DNA of 64,000 bases, taken from the NCBI RefSeq assembly GCF_042453785.1, contig NC_091662.1, positions 1,431,001-1,495,000 on the forward strand, in the 5' to 3' direction. This document shows positions 47,325-58,368 of the stretch, piece after piece; position 1 is the first letter of the stretch, and every line of letters begins with the position of its first letter. The DNA is from Malus domestica. Its lineage: Eukaryota > Streptophyta > Magnoliopsida > Rosales > Rosaceae. The notes beneath the pieces are model-generated. The model was not told the DNA's origin and searched no databases. It saw nothing but the letters and a program-made list of their open reading frames with translations. A program made the position numbers and the translations under genes.

Positions 47325-48965
47325 GTTCCAAAACTGTCCAGGAAGTGCTCATCCAAGGGGAACAGGTGCCAGAGAAATATATCCATAAAGTTGAAGATGG
47401 TGGAGTCCAAGTCCCAGATGCTTCTGCTGCCCAGTTGATGGATGTTCCAGTTATTGATCTTGCTTTCCTCGCAGCTTCTTCAATCTCTGCCGATGAACTT
47501 GAGAAGCTCAGATCAGCTCTTGCCACATGGGGTTGCTTCCAGGTCTCAACTATTCAAACAACTTGTGCTTTGAAACAATATAAATCTCGTTTGATACCAT
47601 TTCGTTTATACGATTATTGCAAATCATTTTGGTGTTTGTACCATGTGTCGTTCCTCTCTCGTTCGAGTTTGAGAGGGGCACTTTCTGCCTTGCGACCACT
47701 GAAGAGCTAATCTCACATAATCCTCGATTTGATAAAAAGAAAAATCATGTTATGTTTAGAGGTTGGTTTAATTAGTTTGGTGTTTCAAACAAATTTTGCA
47801 TTAAAATAAATTTAAAGAGTATGTTTATTGTAAATCATGCTAATTAATTTGGTGTTCCAGGTAATAAACCACGGTATGTCGCCGGAATTCCTAGACGAGG
47901 TCCGAGAGATTGCAAAGCAATTTTTTGCACTTCCAGTGGAAGATAAGAAGAAGTACTTGAGACAAGTCAACGACATTCAAGGATATGGAAACGACATGGT
48001 TTTTTCAGAGCAACAAACACTGGATTGGAGTGATAGACTATACCTTTCGGTGTATCCACAAGACAACCGTAAGCTCAACTTGTGGCCTGAAAACCCCAAA
48101 TCTTTTAGGTAATCAACTTGTCTCTGTTGTGCAGACGTGTGTTATGCAGTTGGCCAGGGCAGTGCCTCCACCACCTAAGACTTGAGTTCAAATTCCTCTC
48201 TCCGTAGATTAAAGTCGTTTACAATATCGTCTTTGGTACAAATCATGTTAATGTTATTGAACATTATTGCAGGCGGACTTTAGACCAATATACCACGGAA
48301 TTGCAAGTGGTAACAAAAACAGTCCTCAAGGCCATGGCAAGGTCATTGGATTTGGAGGACAATTGCTTTTCCGACCTGTATGGGGGAGAACAAGGGAAAA
48401 TGGACATCAGATTTAACTTTTATCCTCCATGTCCAAGGCCTGATCTCGTCCTTGGTGTCAAAGCACACGCAGACGGAACCCTAATCACCCTTCTCTTGCA
48501 AGACAAGGAAGTTGAAGGTCTTCAATTTCTCAAAGGTGACGAGTGGTTTCGAGCTCCCATTGTTCCTGATGCGCTTCTCATCAACGTTGGTGATCAAGTA
48601 GAGGTAAATCAAAGTGTTCTGAACATTATGTATTTTGTGGCAAGAAATTTTGGGCGTAACAGTCACCATAAGACGTCGTGTTACTATTCTACTTGTGGTT
48701 ACATAAGTTGTTGTTTGTGATGCCACAGATACTGAGCAATGGAATATTCAAGAGCCCTGTACACAAGGTGGTGACAAATTCCGACAAGGAGAGGATATCG
48801 GTGGCGGCCTTCTGCATACCAGAGTCGGATAAAGAGATTGAACCCTTTGAAAGGTTGGTCGACGAGTCAAGGCCAAGATTGTACAAGAAGGTGAAAAATT
48901 ATGTTGGCATCTATTTCGAATACTATCAGCAAGGGAGGAGACCAATGGAAGCAGCAATTATATAA
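47312..48965 (+). CDS. 2-oxoglutarate/Fe(II)-dependent dioxygenase, type B copy 2
   Basis: Four exons, 47312-47542, 47861-48108, 48273-48603 and 48729-48965, encode 348 residues. Intron positions match B1. Iron ligands are His225 and Asp227 (KAHADG) and His282 (SPVHKVVTN). The 2OG clamp is Arg292-x-Ser294. The usual Pro before the first His (KPH in B1 and the type-A genes) is Ala here. Exon 3 has one extra Gly in the GGEQGK turn. It is the closest relative of B1 among the five by eye and is intact. Its distance from B1 (20 kb) comes from inserted transposons and gene fragments. Confidence 0.92.
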
Positions 48966-50181
48966 TGTGTAACGTTACTCCCCCGTATAAAACTTATAGT
49001 TGTCGACATGTTTTGTCTAGTGTTTTTCGTAATCTCATTTTCTGGGCCGACACAATGATGTCTTATATTTTTTTAACAGTTTTGTTTGTCTTGTCTTTGT
49101 GGTTCAGTGAAACTCAAGGATGGGTTTCAAAATCGACTTTAATGTTATTTCTAAAGCAACCTAATCAACTATTAATTGCAGTCCTCCTCTTTGCCCTCCT
49201 TTTTTCTGTCAAACAATTCACACCAAATTTCTTTGTATTTTCTTCATATAATTCAAAAATTTTATGGGTTACCATGGTATCTACCTCCCACTTAGTTGTA
49301 TTATACACTTCTTTTGATTTTTTTCTCTTAAATTTAATGAGTATTTCGGTTTTGTGAAGATTACTTCAATTACTCTTGTTATGAGTTCAAAATTTTTTCT
49401 CTCAATACATATATGAAAGGCCTTCTCTCACAAAGAATACTAACTCCACGACTGATGGCAGAACTAAAAGGAGAAGAGCATAAGAAAAAAAACAAGAGGA
49501 AAAATCACTAAGTCTATCCAATCGCATTTTGTCGTATGGGACTAAACAGTTTATGTGCTTACCTTTCAAAACAACTATTCTTATATGAACATGACATGAG
49601 AGATCAATAATATTGATAGTGAACATGATAATATTAGCAACGTGTTATTAATACATTATCAAGAAGAAGGCCATTTTATGCTTGTATTATTAATATATGA
49701 ATGTTAACATCATCAATTTATTTTCTTCATTAATATATGACTGTTAACATCATCAATTTATTTTCTTCTTAAACTAAGGTTAATAATAATAACGATAATA
49801 ATTAAGGATTTCGTAGATGTTGATCTAGTTCATCATTTTTTTTTTGAAACATTTTTTTTTGTTTGACATATACAATGAAATTGAAAGGGATGACAGAAAC
49901 TTCACTTTTGAGTAGTTGGAGAGTTGCTGCCCGTTCAAATTGGTCAGGCAATAACTGCCAAAAGATGGAAAAAATCTTCAGCCCGTGACTCAAAGTAGGG
50001 CAACTGAGTGGGCAATAATTCCAATTGATCATCATTCATGATCTCATCAATTTTGGAAGCGAAATGCCAAGGAATTCTCAGGAAGTGGAATTTTTAATAC
50101 TATTTTTCTTTTTTAGCACAATATTTTATAATATTGGCATAGCAATTGACGTGAAATTATAAGGTGTCTGAAAGTTCAAGA
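48966..50181. other. 3' flank of B2 fused to 3' flank of a lost type-A gene
   Basis: Up to about 49540 the sequence matches the DNA downstream of B1 (28830-28920). From about 49550 it matches the DNA directly after the A2 stop codon (23510-23840), then the common flank 5' of type-B genes. The junction implies that a type-A gene was deleted here. The 130-codon frame at 48965-49357 has no family features. Confidence 0.6.
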
Positions 50182-50457
50182 TGACACACCTCGATCCTAG
50201 AATCAGGGCGTGTTGACCGTCACGTGAGCGTGACGTAACCATAAGTGCGACATGGAAGCATAAAGGATAAAAGAAATACAAAGGAATAAAAACCAACCAC
50301 TAGCAATAACATCCAACTAACATGCTAGAGTGAGTTTAATTGTGAAACACACATATTCAGAGCATAAGTACTAGGTGCAATCAAGTAGGACTCACCTGCG
50401 GGTGTTGTAATTTAGAATGGTCCTGTCACGCCCAGATTCTAGGATCGGGGTGTGTCA
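50182..50457. mobile_element. Small LTR-derived or foldback element, 276 bp
   Basis: TGACACACCTCGATCCTAG at the left is mirrored by CTAGGATCGGGGTGTGTCA at the right, giving inverted ends of about 30 bp. CAAGA is duplicated on both sides (50177-50181, 50458-50462). The TGACACACC edge resembles the Gypsy-type LTRs elsewhere in the window. It is non-coding. Confidence 0.65.
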
Positions 50458-50979
50458 CAAGAAAAGTCTCACTCACAGTTTAAGGTAAACTTTCGTGTCA
50501 ATATTATAAATTTTGTAATAAAAATATAAGGTGGACAGAGGATTCAATAAAAAATCTCAGTTTGAGCATTTCCAGCAGCACTATACTTTATATAAGGCAT
50601 GATGCCTTCTGTTTCAAAGACGAGAGAGCAACCGATTAGGAAAAGAATCGAGAGAGATAAGGAAGCAGCTGCCCTGATCTTTTGATCCTTCTGAGCAAAT
50701 TCGATATTAGTGTTACTTTTGTGGTTTTTGAAAGAGGAGATTTGGTATGTAATTTCATCTTCTCCATTCTTTGTTTGAGGGAGAGTTATTGAATGTATGT
50801 CAGTTTTGGGTTTGAAAGTTAATCTCTATGTAATCTTCATTACTTTATTGGTGGAATTTTCTCGTATCTTTAGTGCTAATTTCGCACAACATTCATACCA
50901 TTCAAAACATACTAGAGACGATCAATATTTAAATAGGATGACTCCCTTAGCCTCTTTCTTTTGTTTTCCTTCCAAGTTG

Positions 50980-51053
50980 ATGTGCTTTCAAAGAAGTGAA
51001 AGCAATGAACGCAGATCTTTAATTTGCAGCTCAAATTACAGAAGCTTGCCAAG
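50980..51053 (+). promoter_or_regulatory. Leader of B3 with two upstream ATGs
   Basis: The ATG at 50980 opens the same MCFQRSES frame as in B1 and B2. Here it stays open through all of exon 1 (unspliced frame to 51315). A short frame MNADL lies at 51005-51022. The upstream promoter differs from B1/B2 and lacks their TATATA box. Confidence 0.45.
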
Positions 51054-52678
51054 ATGGAGTTGTTCGGATGCAAAACTGTCCAGGAGGTGCTCATCCAAGA
51101 GGAACAGGTGCCAGAGAAATATATCCATAAAGTTGAAGATGGTGGAGTCCCAGTCCCAGATGCTTCTCCTCCCCAGTTACTGGATGTTCCAGTTATTGAT
51201 CTTGCTCTCCTCGCAGCTTCTTCAATTACTGCAGATGAATATGAGAAACTCAGATCAGCTCTTGACACATTGGGTTGCTTCCAGGTCTCAAATATTCAAA
51301 CTTCTTGTACTTTGAAACAATTTAGGTCTCGTTTGATGACCGTTTTGTTTTTGTGATTATTGCAAATCATGCTGGTGTTTGTAAACCATGTGTCAGTGTC
51401 GGTCTCGTTTGAGTTTAAGAGCGACCGCTACTGAAGAGCTAATCTCACCTAATCCTTTACTGATAAAAAGAAAAGTCATGTTGTGTTTGGAGGTTGCTTT
51501 AGTTAATTTGGTGTTCCAGGCAAATCATGTTGGTGTTTGTAAACCATGTGTCAGTATTGGTCTTCTCTCGTTCGAGTTTGAGAGCAACCGCTACCAAAGA
51601 GTTAACCTCACCTAATCCTCTACTTGATAAAAAGAAAAGTCATGTTGTGTTTGGAGGTTGCTTTAATTAATTTGGTGTTCCAGGTAATAAACCACGGCAT
51701 GTCGCCAGAATTCTTAGACGAGGTCCGAGAGATTACGAAGCAGTTTTTTGCACTACCAGTTGAAGATAAGAAGAAGTACTTGAGACAAGGCAACGACGTT
51801 CAAGGATATGGAAACGACGTGGTTTATACAGAGCAACAAAAACTGGATTGGACTGATAGACTATACCTTACTGTGTTTCCACAAGACAACCGCAAGCTCG
51901 AAGTTTGGCCTGAAAATCCCGAATCTTTTAGGTAATCAACTTGTCGTTGTTCTGCAGACGTGTGTTATGCCAGTCGGCTGTAGATTAAAGTAATTTAAAA
52001 TATCGTCTTTGACACAAATCATTCTGCAGGCGGACTTTAGACCAACTTGTCATGGAGTTAAATGTAGTAACAAAAACTGTCCTCAAGGCCATGACAAGGT
52101 CATTGGGTTTGGAGGACAACTGCTTTTCCGACCTGTATGGGAACATGGATATCAGATTCAACTTGTATCCTCCATATCCGAGGCCTGATCTCGTCCTCGG
52201 TTTCAAATCACACTCAGACTCATCCCTAATCACCCATGTCTTGCAAGACAAGGAAGTAGAAGGTCTTCAATTTCTCAAAGGTGATGAGTGGTTTCGTGCT
52301 CCCATTGTTCCTGACGCGCTTCTCATCATAGTTGGCGACCAAGTAGAGGTAAATCAAAAACGTTCTCGACACTATGTGTTGACGTGGTGTTACTAAACTA
52401 CGCGTGGTTTACGTAAGTTGTTGTTTGTGACACCGCAGATCTTGAGCAACGGTGCATTCAAGGGCGCTGTACACCAGGTGGTGATACATCCAGACAAGGA
52501 GAGGATATCGGTGGCGGCATTCTGCTATGGGGAGTCGTATAAAATTGAACCCTTTGAAGGGTTGGTGGATGAGTCGAGGCCAAGATTGTACAGAAAGATG
52601 GAAAATTATGGGGACATCTTTATGGAAAACTATCAGAAAGGGAGGAGAACAATTGAAGAAGCAAAAATATATGTGTAA
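51054..52678 (+). CDS. 2-oxoglutarate/Fe(II)-dependent dioxygenase, type B copy 3 (divergent)
   Basis: Four exons, 51054-51284, 51684-51931, 52030-52348 and 52439-52678, encode 345 residues. Iron ligands His221, Asp223 (KSHSDSS) and His278 (GAVHQVV) and the clamp Arg288-x-Ser290 are kept. Surrounding conserved residues have changed relative to B1/B2: PPCPRPD to PPYPRPD, KPHADG to KSHSDS, and KSPVHKVVTN to KGAVHQVVIH. It also lacks a few residues in the LYG-MD turn. Either its substrate pocket has shifted or constraint has relaxed. Intron 1 contains a tandem duplication of about 150 bp that includes a spare splice acceptor. The reading frame is intact. Confidence 0.88.
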
Positions 52679-53784
52679 CGTTATGTGACGTAACACACTC
52701 TCCCCTGCGCATAAAACTTATAGTTGTCGAGGTGTTTCTTCTAGCGTAATAAAACCCTCAAGTTTGGCTCGAACTCTCATGAACCAAAAACTCATAAGAT
52801 GTTGTAAATTAGAGTGGCTGAAGCTTGAAGTTGAAACTTAATTACCTATTTTCTCTGCAACTTATGTTGCAAAGAAATTGTACGTAAATTATGACGATAT
52901 ATTGATATGCATAGCTCCTTAACTAAGTTTTATTTCAACGTTTCTACAATTTTACTTTTTTTTTTTTAATTTTCAAAGGCTAAATTTCTTTGGCTTTATA
53001 ATCAAAATGGTCTCTGAAATTGACATGATTTCTCACTTTAATCTTGAAGATTTAAAATCGATAAAAGTGATTGATGAGATTGTACACTGTCAATCAAAAT
53101 ATTTTAGTACTTCTATGAAAAATCTTCGTTAAATTGAAGAAACTACCAGTTTTAATGTTGATTTCTCACTGAATGACAAAAATGATTGAAAGTGAACAAT
53201 CTCAAAGATCACTTCTATGACTTTTAAATCTCGGTCCGATTTTCTGGCCATGCACTCCTTGATAGCCTGTGAATTGATTGAATAAATGAAACGAGAATCC
53301 AATGACATAACTACAAGGAAGAGTGCATAACGAGAAAACGAGAGGCTGAATGTTGCTGCCAAAGATTAGGGTAAAGGAAAATCCACAATCAAATTCCAAA
53401 TAAATATCATTAGATATATCTATAAAGATGAGATTCGCGGATTTGGACATCGATATTAGTCACCAGTTAACATCTGTGACAGAAGATCCAGGAGAAAATA
53501 ATCAGCCATCACCAATATCAACCTTATGAATTAAATACTTTTCCCAAATGCAGGACTGCCCCAAAAACTCAGGCTCACTACGCTCCATCTGAGAGTTCGT
53601 CCCCGTCCCCATCCTCGTCCTCGGTGAGCTCCGAGCACGTAGAGAGCTGCCTGGTTTCTTTAACCCATGGCTGAAGCAGCTCCATAACATTTGTTCTCCG
53701 GCAAACAATCCGCACCGTGATTTTCCATACTTTTCCCTTCTTTGTTTTTTCCATCTTTCATCTCACGCAACAAAATTTCATCAA
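52679..53784. other. Intergenic between convergent B3 and UBP22
   Basis: 52895-53350 is the type-B 3' flank also seen at 28665-28900. The part next to 53784 must hold the UBP22 3' UTR. No gene is seen. Confidence 0.55.
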
Positions 53785-56700
53785 TTACGCAGGACCCGGT
53801 TTCTCACTTGCCTTGTAAAACAGCATTTTCTGTACATAAAACATCATGTAGCCCTGTGCTGCCCTCACAATGTTCTCATTAACTAGTGTGATCCAAGCAT
53901 CGTCGCACTTGTACCATTGATTACTCAATCGCAAGTAAGTCACGTAATGGCCTGCATCGAGCTTGCCTGTGTGAGTGACGACAGCAAACAACTCAAAATC
54001 TGAACACAAGTCATTTGATGCATCAGGCTCGTCCCCATCAAAAGGCAAAATCCTATTTCCAAATCGGCTCCTCAAGATGGAAGATGAAAGATAAGGAGCC
54101 ATGTCGAGTGAAAACGGGAACTGCAAATAACGGTCAACCTTCCTTGACATTTTCCTCACCGAAGAATGTTCAAATCGCTTGATATGGAAGCACGAAACCA
54201 AAGGAAGCTTTCTTATGGACATTTGCTTGAGAGACTCCTGCCTCACCTGACACTGCTGGCAAAAAAATTTCTGGTCAGAGCCCAATCTCTCAGGTCTCGT
54301 AAAACGGTCCAAGCATCCCATGAGGGTAGATACTCCACAGTTTTGGCTGGAATTCATGCAATCCGCCTCGCCATTGCAAGAATGACTTGACTTCGTGGAC
54401 CCAGTCTTTGCAGAACCTCCTTGGTTAGGTTCCAAATCCAGTGAGATGTCCACACATGGGTCATATGTTGTAGACGTAAAACCACAGGCCATACACATGA
54501 CATCAGATCGCAAGATACCAGAAAAAACTCTATGAGCAACACAACAATCTCCATTGCCTGCACTATAAAAGAAATGAAAACTTATCAGAATCACATTTTT
54601 TTCCCTTTCAATAAGTACATGGAAAAATACAGGTGAAGATCCATGTCAAGATGCATATCAAAAAAAATTTAATGTCTGGATACACTAGATAGAATGCCTT
54701 GGAATCCATCTCAATCTGACAAACATTAACATAACAATTACACTGAAAGCTTTACTGATAATGTGTACAGCCTCTACATCCTATACGTCCCAGATCAGTC
54801 AGCTATCCTATACGTCCCAGATTAGTCAACAAAATTTGGAAAATGCACCCCCTTACTTTCTAAGCAGTGATGATGAAAAACTATATTAACAAGCAACATG
54901 AGGTCATAAGAAGCAATAGCGGCAACAGACAAGAGGAAAGTTGGACGGCAACAGAAAATACCCAGTATCCAAGATGATAAGAAAACGTAGTTAAGTCAGA
55001 CAATAACCTATGCCAACAAGTAGGTAGAAATCAACAAGATGGCTGATGATGCAAGAAAAGATTGAATTGGAGCTCCCACAAGGACTGATGAGAAAACTTT
55101 TTCTGGCTGCCAACCTAAAAGAATCTTCCAATTTTCTGGGTTTGGGATCCTTGTTATAATTAAACCCTAAACATGGCAAAAAGGTTGAGTTAACTGAGGA
55201 TTATGAAATACGAGAACTCCCAAGCTAGATAAACCCAAGACAGCTAAATGAAAGTTGACTTACTGGGTGAAGCGGATAACGTCTTCAGGCCAGCAGGTAG
55301 AGGTTGAAAATTAGCCCTAAATCTTTGAGCACTTGTCAACTCCTAGGGCAACAAGCAAGATACCTAAACCCACACCCTGCATTTACATGTTAAAGTCACC
55401 TTAGTTTAAAGAAAACTATAAAAAAATACATATGTTGGGGAAGTCAACTGCTCCTTAGGAACTCTTATGTTAGTTGTCTTGCAATATTGCCATAGCACCT
55501 AATTTTTCACTTCATCTTGTAAAAGTTCATGATCAGCTCATTTTCTGATATAAGAGAGAAGTATTACGGGAAGCTCTCAAGCCATCAACGGGTTCACACC
55601 ACTAGTTTACCACTATGCGGCCACTCATAAATTAAAGACGCGATATTAATATAAAATTCTAAGCTGGCTAATGAAAAGCAATTACGATTTATGAAATGTA
55701 CAAACCCAAAGCCAACAACTCCCTAGCTAGTAAAACTAGATAATTCAATAAAATCTTCTTCTTTTTTCAAATCAACAATTTATATTACTCTATGCTCTAT
55801 GACTGAGACTGGATTCTATCTACAAATTTCAATATTAAATGAACTTCAAAAGCTCTCAGAAAATAATCAACTTGCACAAAATCGAATGCGGTTTCAACTA
55901 TAGGAGCTTCCAGAAAGAAATTAAATACACAGGGGCCTACTGATTCAAATTCCATACATGCATTCAGAAACAATACACATTCAAATTTGGTTCTTTGGTA
56001 ATTGTATGTTATGATATCCCCATGAATTTCAAGTAAAATGCACATAAAACACAACATGAAAATTAACAGAGACAAGTTTCGGATTAAGAAAGAATTAACC
56101 TTGGCTCTCGGGTCTCCGCTGATCCTTATCCACCTTCTCATGAATCCCATCAAGCATAGAAATGAAGAACTCATGCGCGTCCTGCTGCTCATAACTCGCC
56201 AAATTCGCAGCGTACTGCCACCAACTACGGCATTACCACAACAACAAATCAGCAAAAACCCAAAAAATCAAACAATATTTTCGCCATCGCTGCATCCCTG
56301 ACCACCTACATTGTAATTAAAATGCGATTTGTACAGAGTACAAACCTGTACAAGAACTTTGCGGGGCTATAAGGCGTCCGATCCCCTGAAAAAACCGCCG
56401 AAAACGTGGCGTCCATGTCGCAGGCCAAGCACACACGCGCAGCACCCTTGTTCCCGCCACTTTCAATATTATTGGCGGTGGCTTTCTTCCCCGCGTTCTC
56501 AGCATTGCTCTTCTTCTGGCAGAAGTAGCGGTTGTGCCGATCGCTGAGGAAGTAGTTCCGCAGCGGCGGCGTGTGGAGCAATGCCTGCAGAACCGAGTTC
56601 ATAAAGCACGTGTTTCCCAAATTGTTGAGCCCGCGCAATCCCCAAGGTAAATCTGAAACGTCGCCGTTTAGAGGACTGGAATTTCTTCCCACCAAGTATT

Positions 56701-57241
56701 GCTCTCTCAGATCAGGCATCCACGGCTTGTAATCGATACGGCGTCGCTTCCGGAGATTCTCCGGCGCGTACTGCTGGACCGTTGACGCGGCGGAGGATGC
56801 TAGCGTCGAAGCGGCGGTCTGAGCCAAGACCACTGCGGCGTCTAAGTCGCGATCGTAGACTTGGTCCCTACACGCGCAGCAGAAGAGCTCGGCTCGGTCC
56901 ACGTCGACGGCGATCTCGTGACCGGGACGCATCGAGAGGGCGTGAGCCGCCGCGTGGGATGGTCCGGATGGCACGTGACAGTGGACGGCAGCGCACGTGA
57001 TGCACGCATAGAGCCTGGGACGCGCAGACTCCCCGCACGCGCCACAGCGCGGGACTTCCTTGGGATCGCGGCGGATGGAGGCGCGGCCACCGGGCGGTTT
57101 GACCCGGAGACAGTCCTGTAAGGCGCGGAAGGGCTTGGAGCCGTTGTTGGAGAGGAACTCGATTAGGTGGGGACAGGGATGGGGCAAAATCTGGCCGTTG
57201 ATCTGTTGGCGGGGATGAGTGATCTTGGTCATCGACGACAT
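53785..57241 (-). CDS. UBP22: Ubiquitin carboxyl-terminal hydrolase 22-like (SAGA deubiquitinase)
   Basis: Three exons, 56346-57241, 56100-56224 and 53785-54557, encode 597 residues (Arabidopsis UBP22 is slightly shorter). An N-terminal ZnF-UBP domain (about residues 22-126, with CPHL, CGACG, CITC, HCHV and CCAC) precedes the USP catalytic domain. The nucleophile is Cys212 in [13 protein letters not shown], the His is residue 544 in [10 protein letters not shown], and the acidic residue is Asp559/560 in YKCDDAW. CMACG and FCQQCQ pairs form the finger zinc site. The enzyme removes ubiquitin from histone H2B within the SAGA module in the nucleus. I chose the ATG at 57241; the longer frame upstream opens without an ATG. 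Exon 1 is very GC-rich, unlike its surroundings. Confidence 0.93.
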
Positions 57242-58368
57242 GGACGGTGATGATGGTGGCGGTGGCGGGGATTGGGGTGAAAATGGTGGAAACCCTAGGC
57301 TTAAAGGACCCAAGGTTCATGGATGGGGGGACAGATCAACGGCTGAGATTAAAGGGAATAGGAGTGAGAGTCATGGAGTGTGATGAGTACCGTAGTGGCA
57401 GTTCAGCTTCTTTAAGAATTGGTACTAAAAAATCAGTAACTTACAAACGGAAGCTCTCAAGTTCGAATCATTAAATCATTTTCATCATTTCATGTGATAA
57501 TGAATATCAAGTTACATAGTGCATTTTCGATAATCATCTTAAATTGTTGGTTTATGCTCACCATCACATCGACACTGATTTTGAGAAAGAAAAAATATCA
57601 ACATTATTCTAAAAATTTCCGCTTAGGATCTCCTAAGCCTCGCTTAAGCGCTAGACGGCTAATCATCGTTCTGATTAGCCTCTCAACACTTGGAAAATAA
57701 GAAATGTGCCTAAACTTGCACTAGACGGTTGACCACCGCCCGAATCATTTTGTTGGCTCACAGCCATGGGATTGGACTGTAAACCTATGGATTGCTTGGG
57801 ACTACGATTTCGCCCATTAGCTCATGTAGATTTGCCTACACAAATTTAATCTCAAATCATTACTACAAATCGTGTTGTTTTCCTTTTCCAGCAAACAATT
57901 GAATCTATCCCTATAGAGTAATATAAACCTTGAGAAGAATCCTTGTGCCAATACGGAGGACCACGTCATCACTACTCCGTCTATGAAAGTACGAATGACA
58001 TGGTCCTCCGCGCACTGTATCATTTCCTGAAGGTGAAGCGGGTCGATGACAGGGATGCTAGAGAGAACATATTTTGGTCAAAATACAAACAAATGACTGA
58101 GTATGAAATGAATATCCTTCACATGGGCGTATTTTGTGTGTACTCTGGTGCATTTTTCGTAACTTGGCATGAAAGAGTAGTTGTCAGATAACTCATCGTC
58201 GATAGAATAGTCGGTTTTTTTATTCGAATACAGGACTCTGTAGGAAAAGAAAGAGAGAGAATAAACCGTAAGTTGCGGAAAGAGGTATCTCTGATTTGCA
58301 AGGTAATCTGGTGGCTCAACATCACTAGACTACTGACCGTGTAGAATCCACAACAGCAGCTATTCGAT
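57242..58368. other. Intergenic: UBP22 5' flank and ARPC3 3' flank
   Basis: It holds the UBP22 leader and promoter, then sequence of unknown origin at 57830-58200 with a small hairpin, then the ARPC3 3' UTR. Open frames here (for example 57943-58191 on +) have no family signature. Confidence 0.5.

Noticed and set aside
48965-49357. 130-codon hydrophobic frame after B2
   Set aside because: It starts at the B2 stop region, overlaps duplicated 3' flank DNA, and its T-rich composition explains the Phe/Leu content.
56842-57121. Several open frames opposite or out of frame with UBP22 exon 1
   Set aside because: The exon is GC-rich, which leaves few stops in other frames. Only the ZnF-UBP frame has family motifs.
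57943-58191. 82-codon + frame between UBP22 and ARPC3
   Set aside because: It has no splice partners and no recognised motif, and it overlaps the inverted repeat.
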